From: Brevipalpus yothersi
Lineage: Eukaryota > Arthropoda > Arachnida > Trombidiformes > Tenuipalpidae
Direction: 5' to 3'
DNA: 64,000 bases
Assembly (NCBI GenBank): GCA_003956705.1
Contig: QZCP01000124.1
Span: 72,426-136,425, forward strand
Shown piece after piece: positions 11,501-21,592 of the stretch (the stretch's first letter is position 1; the number at the start of each line of letters is the position of its first letter). A model generated the notes under the pieces. It saw only the letters and a list, made by a program, of their open reading frames with translations. It did no database searches and was not told the origin of the DNA. The position numbers and the translations under genes are program-made.

Positions 11501-14165
11501 GACATGAGGTTAGGCTGGATCGGAGATCTTGGAATACAAAATTGAAAAGAGAAGATGGATAGTGAGAAAGAGAAGGAGAGAAGAAGAAAAAAAATTTCTC
11601 CAAGCAAAAAGCGATGTCAAAATGGTTCTGCTATTATCGTAATCAAAAGGCGATGACCTCCACTCATTTGAACATTTTTTAACCCATTTTCGAGAAAAGT
11701 TCGGGTGAAGAAAGAGTAGAGAAAGAGGGAGAAAAAGATTTTCGATTCGAGAAATTTTCGAGTGTACAAAGAAAAAAGAATAAGAAGAGGGAGAGAGAGA
11801 GAGAACCTTACGAACGAGTGAACAGGATAAGCGATGCAATAAGGAGAAAGAAGTGGAAGGTGGAATGAAGAGAATTCGCTACGTTCCAAGGGAGGAAGGA
11901 ATGGGAAAGATGATGATTATTGCTGAATTGCTCGTGAGCCCACCGTTGATCGTGGCTTACCTTATCCAACTCTTCTCGCCAAACATACATACACACATCT
12001 CGCTCGATGACCTGAATCAAGAGAACTTGTGGAATCAAAGATTTTCGCAATGAGCGAGAGAGTACTCGGATGAGTGCGAGAATCAAGCGAATTTAGGACA
12101 CCAGGAGAATGAGAGAGAGAGAGAGAAGATACACATGATGGAAGGGAGCAAGATGATAGAGAGAGAGAGAGAAGATGAAGATGATGGCTGAGAGCATGAA
12201 TGATGAGGCAAAGTAGAAAAAGGGATGGATAGAAGGATGAGGTGAGGAACAATGGGTAAGATGAAAGATGAGAGCGTAATAGAGGTAAGGAGAGGAGAGA
12301 TAGAGAGAGAAGAGAGAAAAAGAAAGATGGGATGGAAAAAGCATCTGAAGCAGCGTCAAGGGGATGGGAATGAGAAAGAGAGAAGAGTGAAAGAATATCT
12401 CAAGACAAAGGTTTGGAAAAAAAAATCTTAATAATAGGAACGAGAGACGAAAATGAAAAAAGAACTGAATGCTGGTTCTGGCAAGAAAATAAGTCAAGAA
12501 ACGATGAAAAGATTGTCCATGATTTTTTTACCGACTACTATTCCTGAAACTTTGACAAAAATATCATCCCGAATCGTCCGCTGTTGTTCTCGAATAACGG
12601 TGAGACTGAAACGTGTGATAATAATTCTGTCAAAATTGTACGGACGAAAAAAAATGAGAAAAATTATTTTCATTTCATGCATGCCATATCAAAACTGTCA
12701 GAGAATTTGGATGTCTTCAAACTCGAACGATTCATGAAGTGGTAGACAGAACCCTTTGAGAGTTCTATAAAAGTTCTAACGATGTTTCGGGCTAGTGAAT
12801 GTTTCCCCAGAATGGGTGATAAATTATCGCTACAGGCAGTGTAAGAGAAGAGGAGAGAGAAAAGTGCATGGAAGAGAGATGAGAGAGAGAAAGAGAAAAC
12901 CATACTGACAATGGGAAAGAATCATGATCGTGAACGTGATCGTTGACCCCTGCAACGTTGGCACTACAAATGGCGCGTTTATGCCTCTTGAACGAAGCCC
13001 AACCATTGCAGTATAATTGTTTGTTTGCGAAGGCTGGCGGGATAAAAGGATGTGGCCTGAACAAACCAAGAGAGAGAGACCAGCCTGTAAACGACCATTG
13101 CGATGGTCAAACATCCAATTCAATAGGTCGCCAAGAGAGCGAGAAGAGAGAGAAAAAAGAGGTGGAAGAGAGAGAGAAGAGGTTACACAAGGCATTGTCC
13201 TCAATTCTCAATTCTCGAGAGCGAAAAAGAACTGGCCTCATAATATCAACGATCATCTCATGCTGATGTAACTGGTTTTCGAGAATCTCAACCCGCAACG
13301 ATGGTGGCTTTTCTGTTGAGGATATTTTATCCTCTTTCTCTCTCATTCCTGAATGAGCAAGATGATGATGATCTGATTCCTCGCCAAGGAGCGGAGATTG
13401 AATGCCGAAAAAAAGAGATATTCAGCCAACAAGTGGCCTGGCACCGGTGCCAGTGTGCTCTGATGTTACACTCAACTTCCAATGTGAAAGACGCTCAAAA
13501 AGAGAAGAGAAAAGAGAGAGGAGAGAGAAAGAAAGAATGGGAAAAGATTTCTCCAGAGCATCCTTTGGTTTGTAAGAGAGAGAAGTTCAACAGAAAAGGT
13601 GAATGCCTTGTTGAACGAATTGTGGAAAAGAGGCAGAGAGAAAGAGAGAAAGGAAATAGTTGAGCAGTTCAGAATGACCTATGAGAATGAAATAGGATGA
13701 GAGAGAAGGATGAAGAGTGAGTATAAGAAAAGTGGTTAAAACAACCCCCGCAAGCTGAGAATCAGGAAAGTTCAGCTTCGTTACAAGAAAAATGGATGTA
13801 CAACGTGAGAGAGAGCAGAGAAAGAGCTTTTTCGGCAATCTCAGCGAGCTAGAAAAATTTCTCTATTCTCAATAGATTGTTAATAGAATTGTGTGAAGAA
13901 CAAGGTGCTTTTCTGCATATCTTGCCCATGGTTCTCACATTGAATGCACTTTGAAGGCGAAAATTTTCTCTCAACTGATGAATATTCCTCTCTCTCAACG
14001 TCAAGCGTCTTCGAATCTTTGCTCTACATCCACACACTCACGCGTACACATCACTTTCTCCATATCGTTCGCCACAACGTTATTCCTTGTAATATTATCA
14101 TCTTAGCGTTCGTTGGGACGATCGTTGTCGAAACTTTAAGGTGTGTCGTTCGACATTGTTTGAAA
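8540..14165. other. Purine-rich noncoding region upstream of BTB/ZF copy A
   Basis: About 5.6 kb without a supportable exon. From roughly 10.4 to 13.7 kb the plus strand is dense in short GAGAG clusters, which create many overlapping minus-strand Ser/Leu-rich frames of 80-130 codons; none has a domain. GC is visibly higher near 12.9-13.7 kb. Because it lies directly upstream of a transcription-factor promoter, it may contain cis-regulatory elements with GAGA-type sites; that is inference. Confidence 0.5.
8719..8724 (+). terminator. Candidate polyadenylation signal AATAAA
   Basis: First canonical AATAAA downstream of the 8132-8521 frame, about 200 nt after its stop. Confidence 0.45.
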
Positions 14166-14221
14166 AATTGTCTGCTGATTGGCTCCCGCTTTTCCTCTCT
14201 CTCTCTTTCTCTCTTTCTCTG

Positions 14222-14353
14222 GGTTCATGTGAATGGTGGTGGAAGGTTTGGAATTCAGGGAGTTTGGCTGGTGGGTCTTGATAGTTTCATACACACACAC
14301 ACATACTCTTACAGCTCACCCACCGAATCGAGGTTCCTCGCTCTCTCGCTCCG

Positions 14354-14440
<87 letters not shown>

Positions 14441-14575
14441 GAACTGAGATCGGTGCCTGTAACAGGCCACTTCCCAAACCGGATCGCCCGAAACCAAACA
14501 CATACATCCACACACATTCACAATCGAAACATTCCCCAAGTCAGTGTCTCTCCGTCAGTGTACAAGTGCATGTGG
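14222..14575 (+). promoter_or_regulatory. Promoter of BTB/ZF copy A, conserved in copy B
   Basis: Blocks in this interval reappear in the same order upstream of copy B (35262-35515) although most surrounding noncoding DNA does not align. They are TTTGGAATTCAGGGAGTT, then GATCGGTGCCTGTAACAGG with its palindrome GCCTGT-A-ACAGGC, then AAACCGGATCGCCCGAAAC, ACAATCGAAA, and finally two TCAGT elements at 14541-14545 and 14555-14559. TCAGT is the arthropod initiator consensus, so transcription probably starts there. No TATA box lies 25-35 bp upstream. A GA/GAAA tract (14357-14442) interrupts the promoter in this copy. Confidence 0.7.
14357..14442. repeat. Compound (GAAA)n(GA)n microsatellite
   Basis: GAAA units grade into GA units with a few interruptions. 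It sits between conserved promoter blocks of copy A; the copy B promoter lacks it at this point. Confidence 0.95.
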
Positions 14576-15489
14576 TGTATGTGAACGTTGAGGGATCTAC
14601 TTCTCTCTCACTTTATCTCCTGTATTTCTATTTTTCTCTCTTTGATAATCTAGTTGGTGATGATAATTTGGATTCTTTTCATTTCATTTTGCGCCACATT
14701 GGATTCAAAGGACATTCATTCGGGAATGAATTTTTTCATTTACCAGTGTTGTTGAGATGAATATTTGTGTTTGACATAATAGTCAGAGTATATACTTTTT
14801 GTATTTTGGCTTGAAAAAAAGAGCGTGTATGTATGTGTCTACATCATCAAGCCATTGTGTATACATTGAGTGTCTCTTCCTCTTCTCTTCTCTTTCTATC
14901 TTGTCCACGGTGAACATTGAACCTAACGGCACATGAATTCAGCCCTCAATCTGTGAGGAAGAGAGAGAATAGAGTTTTATTTTGTGTTATCGATTGAAAA
15001 GTAGGAAAAAAAAGAAGAGGAAAAATTAAAGAATTTATTTTAAACATCTTAACGATATTCATTCTCCACATCTTTTCAACGTTTTCAACTCTACCATTTT
15101 CTTCATGAAAACTACTGTACCGTTATACAATCACATCATTCCGAGTGATCATCACACTAGAACGCTTATAGTAATCATCGACACAATATTTTGTGGATTC
15201 TAGCCAGTGATCAACTTATCTTGTCATCTAAATTTTTCAATATTAATTGAATCAATCAGCTCATACCACTGCCCTATCAATCACTACCACTTGTTGCAAT
15301 ATTCTACAAGAGTGTGATTAATTTGTTCATTTATTAAAAATTTTATCCACCTATTCAAGTGTTATTCATCATCTATTTTCGTATTAATATTCTCCAAATT
15401 ACACTACTCCATATATTCAATCAAGTGCATACACCTTTTCCTTTTTTATTACACATATATTAACGACATATTTTCTACCATAATTCAAA
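14576..15489 (+). other. 5' leader of BTB/ZF copy A
   Basis: Probable transcribed leader of about 0.9 kb between the initiator and the ATG. Islands shared with the copy B leader include GTGGATTCTAGCCAGTGATC near 15193 (36353 in copy B), CAAGAGTGTGATTAA near 15308 (36496), and the last bases TATTAACGACATA before the start codon. A small leader intron cannot be excluded. Confidence 0.55.
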
Positions 15490-18400
15490 ATGCTCTCCTC
15501 ATCTTCATCAAGCTTAAACCATCATCATCAATATCCAACACATCAACTCCATCAAGTCCACAAGCCACTCAGACTTCGGAGACTTAACTATACCGAAGAC
15601 ATCATTTCCGGTTTCAGTAAACTATTAAAATCGGAAACCATGACCGATGTGACTCTCATCTGTTCTGGTGGCCAAACTATTCGTGCCCATCGAGTGATAT
15701 TGTCCACATTTTCACCCTATTTTCGGGCTATTTTCGAGTCTCAACCATTCGCTAACAATCCGTGTCAATATCCGGTGATAGTGATAAAAGATCTGGGACT
15801 AAGTGAGCTTCGAGCGGTGATCGAGTTCATGTATCGAGGCGAAATATCACTTCCACGAGAAAAAATTCCTGCGGTCATACAGGCGGGCAAAGAACTTGAA
15901 GTCACTGGCCTCAATGATATCAAGCTAGATCAAGCCAGTCATGGTGCCAGTGGCAATTCGACCGGCCTTAATGGACACGTCAATGGCAATTCATCTGATC
16001 TAGAAAATTTGGTCACAATATCATCAGCTTATGGCGGCAGTTCAGCGGCCATTGCTGCCGCTGCAGCCGCTGCCAGTAGCTGGAAACGCTCTCTAGATTC
16101 AATGGATAGCCATGGTTCATCTTTATTTCCCGATGGATTGAAAAAATCACGAGTGACCCTAGATCATGGAGGTGCTGATGGATTGGGAATCAGCATTCTG
16201 GGTGATGGAACTGGAAATGAGAATGTTCGTAGTCTACTTCATCAGCCCAACAGAGTGTCGGCAGAATTGCAAAACTTGCGTGGTTCTGGCCTAAATCATG
16301 GACTTAATCTAAATAAGAACAGGTAAGAAGCGAAAAAACCGTTAGAACTCCCTCAGATTTCGTGAACCACATCTTTTCGCCATCTTCTCCAGCTCACTTC
16401 CCTTTTACAATCTTCTTCTTCTCCATCTCTCTCCATCTCTCTCCATCTCTCTCTCCTCATCTCCTTCTTCTTCTTCTTTTTTCCCTTCATCGCCGTTTTC
16501 ATCAGAGATGACACACATTCAGGCCAATCTCTCATGAAGAGGCATTCAAATGCCGTTCATCACCGAATGCAGTCGACTGAGAACTGGTTATTGGCACCAT
16601 CCAGGTAGCCTAAAATAGCCTTTCTCTATGCTAAGAGAGGTTGATTCTCTTTTTCTCTTCTATCTTCTCTTTCTCTCTCTCTCTTTCTCTTTCTTCCTCA
16701 TCTTCACAATCCATCAGGACTAGCAAGCTTTCTCAACCAAACGTGAGCAATTTAAATGAACCATGTTCCAGTCCATCGAGCAATAGAATTTTATGCAGAT
16801 CATGGAACGCGCTCTTCTCTCGTTCCTATTCCATCAGCATCGTCTTCTTCTCTTTATTATTATTATCATTTGGGATTCTTTCTATTTTTATAGCTCTCTG
16901 AATTCCATCATCCAGTACTAATGCTACCTCTAATCTAACGGTTTGTCTTGTTGGGATGAATTCTTTGATTATTAGTATTTTTTTTCGGCATTATCATTGA
17001 TACACTTGATGATCATCGGTTAACATTTCCATTTCGATTGGAGAGAAAATATTCTTGAGGCTATACATCTTTGTTGATCCATTCAGTGAGATTAAAATGT
17101 TTGAACAGGTAAATTCAGGAGAAAGTTTCGAATATCTGTCCCCCCCTCTATCTCTTTTTTTCTCTTTCTCTCAATTTTTTTTCATGGTCAATCGTTGTTC
17201 CACATTTTGTTTGTCAAAACATACTCTTTCTCTGATTACGAATATAATTATTTATTTTCTTACATGAATTGATTCGTTTAACTAATAGACAGTAGTCCTT
17301 GACATTCTAAACTTATTCACGCATTAAGCCATGCAATATCAACCACGCTTATTTTTCGAGACGTCTTTTCTTCACCATTTAAGATAGAGAGTAGACCTAA
17401 GAAAGACATAGAAAAAGAGTGGGAAAATGTCCTTAGAACATTTGAAAGAAAAAAAAATATACATACAAGTCTTACAAGGATTCAGTGTTTTTAATGACTG
17501 TATTCGACAATTTTTGTAAAGACTTGCTCCACCTAATTACAAAGAGCTAGATTGTACAACGAACATGAAGGATTACAAATTCTCATAAGAAAACATTTTT
17601 GAATTCTATCTCTTTCCTCTATTTTTTTCAATTTGATTTCGAAACCATTTCCTGTCCATTCCATGATCAGAGCACATTGGTGCTCAAGGGATCAACTTTA
17701 CGTTTTTAACTGTTCGGTAATGGGAACTTGAGGAACGTTTTTTCGATTTATGAAAGCGGAAGAGCTCAATCATTATTTCGATTCAATCTATCATATGAGT
17801 TGGGAGAAGAAAAAAAATATTCCAGGCATTCTGAAGATTGGGAAACTGAATTTGAATCATCTCTAGATGATAATGTTTAATTATTAACAATAATTCTATG
17901 CAAAATAAATTAATATCATTATCTATTGGTGACCCTAATTCTTGTCTCTCTTCTTAACCCTTAGGGCATCCATGGAAGCTTTATTAGCTCAGAAGCAAAA
18001 TCAAATGCAACAGCGTAAATTGTTACAAGAAAAAATTCGCATTCAACAACAGCAAGCTCAAATTCGCCAGCAATTGATGCAACATCAAATGAACATGCAA
18101 AAAGTATCACCCAACAAAGGTATGGCTTTTAATCAGTTTCAAGCACGAGTCAAAGCCCAAATAACGGAAAGTCGAAAAGAAGGTAACGGTTCATCACGAC
18201 AAGGTTCACCAGCAAAGATAAGTGAAGAAGAACGCAAAAAAGGTGATGGAGAGGATAACTCTCGACCCAAGGAAGATGAAGAAGGTGAAGCTGAAGATTT
18301 GACCATCAATATGAGTGAAAAAGATGCTAATGAAGACAGTGAAAACAAAAGTTGCGATGAGAACGGAGCTGATTCAAGTGAACGTACCCAGACCAGTAAA

Positions 18401-19303
18401 AGTCGTCGAGTTAAAATGATGCCTCGAAAGAATATTGGTGCTGATGGTGAGGAAGCAGACGAATTTGATGAAGAAAATCAGATGAATGATGAGAACGGTG
18501 AGAATGGTAATCGACAGAACGATGATATTGATTCAAGTCAAAATGGTATGGGTGATGATGAGGATCCAAATGATCAGAATGATGGTGCAGTAGTGTTACA
18601 AACTACGATCGGAGGAGATTATATGGACGATGATGATATGAATGGTGAAGATGAGGACAATTATGGTGAAGGTATTCGAGCTGATGAGATATTCCAAAAG
18701 CAACAACAGCTTCGATTAGCCCAGTTAGCAAAGCAACATGAATTCCAAACAGCACAAATGCAATTATTGCATGAACAGCAAGAACAAAAATTGATCGAGC
18801 TTCACCAACAACTCCAGCAGGCCAATGCTGGAGACACAATCATTCCAGATCAGGACGATTCTTCTCCTGGACTGTCTCTTGATTGGCAAGAAGGTTTCAC
18901 AGACGAAGGTTTCCCAACGATCACCACACTTAATCCAGATCAGGATAAAAGCTTGAATCTTTCATCAGGCAAAAATGGAAATACTCGAACAAACGGAAAG
19001 CCACCGACTCCAGATTTTCTTCAACCTCGTGGCCCTGGCAGACCTCGCAAGGGTAATAAGTCAAACGATATCAGCCCATGTCCTGAGTGCAATAAAGTTT
19101 TTGTTCGTCCTGATGTTCTGAAACTTCATTACCGAAGTGTCCACCTGAATGAGAGGCATCCATGTAATTTATGTCCCAAAATATTCAAATGGCCGGGTGA
19201 TCTGTCCAAGCACAAGAGGACAAAGCATCCCGAAGCAATGGCAGCTCTGGCCGCTGCCAATGCTAATCACAATAGCCAGAGCAATAGTGCATCCAACAGC
19301 TAA
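15490..19303 (+). CDS. BTB/C2H2 zinc-finger transcription factor, copy A
   Basis: Two coding exons, 15490-16322 and 17965-19303, joined in phase 2 at an Arg codon (AG|G) with GTAAG donor and TTAG acceptor; product 723 aa. It is a nuclear sequence-specific regulator by family. Residues about 28-140 form a BTB/POZ dimerisation domain (motifs DVTLICSGGQTIRAHRVIL, FSPYFRAIF, LRAVIEFMYRGEIS) of the lola/tramtrack/chinmo type. Then come a poly-Ala run, a Gln-rich segment opening exon 2, a long Asp/Glu/Asn-rich acidic region, a Gln-rich helix, an AT-hook-like RGPGRPRKG, and two C2H2 fingers at about 650-671 and 678-699, both C-x2-C-x12-H-x4-H. The tail is Ala/Asn/Ser-rich. Start chosen as the ATG opening the frame shared with copy B. 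Chinmo-like is the likeliest name, but orthology is not proven. Confidence 0.9.
16323..17964 (+). other. Intron of BTB/ZF copy A
   Basis: 1,642 bp with GTAAG donor and CTTAG acceptor. The equivalent intron in copy B is only 224 bp and shows no alignable core, so intron sequence has diverged fully while the exons have not. Open frames inside are CT-tract translations. Confidence 0.85.
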
Positions 19304-20116
19304 AAGTACCAAAGTTTTGTCCCCACACATACACACATAAACCCCACAATCAAAGGAGATTTAAATTTATTAACATTCATTTTTTTCCCACTCTATTGGT
19401 ATTATTGGTATACCAATTTACCATCACAACCACCTCTTTCTCTTTCTCTCTCGCTTTCATTAATCGAAAAAGTTGTTTTTGTCAATTATTATTATCATCG
19501 TCATCACACACATACACCACAATATTATGATCACTGATAGAGTGATTCTGGTCTCTTGTGGCCTTATTCCATTGAACAATGTTGAATAATTTTTCACATT
19601 TATATCTTCCATACTTCTCTTCGAGAACACATTCCATCTTTGAACATTATCGATATATATTTTTGGTCAGTGAAATAGGCTAACAGATTTCTAGATTTAA
19701 TATAAATATATAAAATATTATACTTATATATTTCAAATGAGTTGACTGTGTCAACACAATTGAACCAGATTAGTCTCATATCAACAAAAGAAATTGGTTA
19801 ATTTTCATGTGGATTTTACCAATTATTTTCTAATCATACCATAGCTAAAAATTGTTGAGCTTCCAAGTAATCTGTCTATCATTATTATCATAATTATTAT
19901 TATTATTAATTATTTCACTCAACATATTTTTAGAGATCCCGCTATACAGTCTTTCTCATCAAGTTGCAATATCTTTTACCATTATATGATCATGATGTAA
20001 GGTATTCATGATCAATGGTGTCACTGGTCAGCTTCATGGACATCAATTTTGATATTGATGGGCCTAAAGAGCAAAGAGAATCAAAAGAGTTTTTATTATA
20101 AGTCATGGGACACACA

Positions 20117-20122
20117 AATAAA
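20117..20122 (+). terminator. Candidate polyadenylation signal for copy A
   Basis: AATAAA about 0.8 kb after the stop codon. AT-rich variants lie nearer, so the assignment is tentative. Confidence 0.3.
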
Positions 20123-21266
20123 TATTGTTGTTCATTATGACTTGTGGAGAATATTCTCATTCGATAAGAAAATATATTTTTTTATACTCGTTCATGAAAC
20201 TGAGAAAATTTTATATTTCCATTTGCATATTTCGAAGAGAGTTGTACATATTTATTATCAAAAATTTTATTATTATCCAATTTTCCTCTCCAAAGAATAT
20301 CAACACCATGTTCATATCATTCTTGTCTAAAATATAACTGATTCGGGTTCAAAATTTTTGAAAGTTTCATGCTTTATTTCTCTCTCCATCAACGTTTAGA
20401 TCTCAATCGAGATCTAGTGTTGAGCGTCTAGGTAAAGTCCATTAGTCTATTCAAAATCTGAAAATCAATCTTTCTACATGGACTTCAAGATCATAGTTCT
20501 TGTTGCCACAGATAATTCAATGGTATAAATCTCAGAGAAATATTGATAAGTATACGATTATTATGAATGTTTCTCAATTCATTGGAGTGAATTTGTTCGG
20601 AAAATTATCAAAAATTCATCAGTAAGTAAATACTTAGTCTGATCTAGAACATTTTCGAGTCATTTCGCTATTTTTATATGTTAATTTAGTTAAGCATGTA
20701 TCTATGTAAAGGTGATGTGGGTTCACACTATTGCTTGAGATATTGGATTCATAACCATGGATTAACACACCATAAATTAAGCAAAACGATTAATTAAACT
20801 GGGTGTTAGAACAAATCAAAGTAAATAAGAACATTTACTTGTTAGGTATGCAAACTCTTCTTCTCGAAACATTATTCATCCATTGGCATAAGATGATATC
20901 GTTTTTTGTGTCTTTGTGTTTCCTGAGCCTCATGTCTTCATTTCCTCTCTAGTGGCCGATAAGATTCAGATTTCACCGATGATACATGTTCCTAGGGAGT
21001 GTGAGAGCGGATCATCATTCTTTCCGAATTCTGTCCTGAGAGTTCATGCAACATATCTATTGTAGATTAAGCCATGCGTGATTAGAAAGAAGAATCATAT
21101 TTCGCTCTCTCGGAAAGATTGAAAGAGAGAAATAAAAAGAAGAAGAAAAAACTTTACACACCTTTGATGCTGAGGGAAGGTTTTTTCGATTTTTCCATCA
21201 TCATCTCTTCCTAGAGCATCTCTCTCCTCCAAAAACCCGTTTCAACAATCCCTAGATGATTGTGAT

Positions 21267-21269
<3 letters not shown>

Positions 21270-21299
<30 letters not shown>
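21270..21299. repeat. (GA)n microsatellite
   Basis: About 30 bp of GA. Confidence 0.95.
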
Positions 21300-21302
<3 letters not shown>

Positions 21303-21529
21303 AAAAAAAATTATTACTCATCTCTTATAATGGATGCTCTTATGTTTTCAATTTTTTTTCTCTCTTCTCTTCATCCTCATTCCTCTTTTCTTCGCATGGC
21401 CACCAGCCGAACCTCTTTCAGAGTATTTTTCAATGAGCAAAATAGCAAAACTTCATCGGCTACCGTTCAGTTGAATGACCTTTAACTTTCATGCTCTTCT
21501 GGCTTGCTGATTCACTTGCCTCATCTCGT

Positions 21530-21531
<2 letters not shown>

Positions 21532-21586
<55 letters not shown>
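21532..21586. repeat. (CT)n microsatellite
   Basis: About 55 bp of uninterrupted CT. Confidence 0.97.

Positions 21587-21592
<6 letters not shown>

Noticed and set aside
12093..12497. 134-codon minus-strand frame rich in Ser, Leu and Phe
   Set aside because: Composition is that of translated GA/CT clusters, several overlapping frames of the same kind exist here, and there is no domain or splice support.
12453..12737. 94-codon plus-strand basic frame
   Set aside because: No conserved segments, and overlapping minus-strand frames of similar length show the area is simply stop-poor.
13944..14760. Two plus-strand frames of 167 and 175 codons
   Set aside because: They run through the GAAA/GA tract, giving Lys/Arg/Glu repeats, and cover the conserved promoter; they are tract artefacts.
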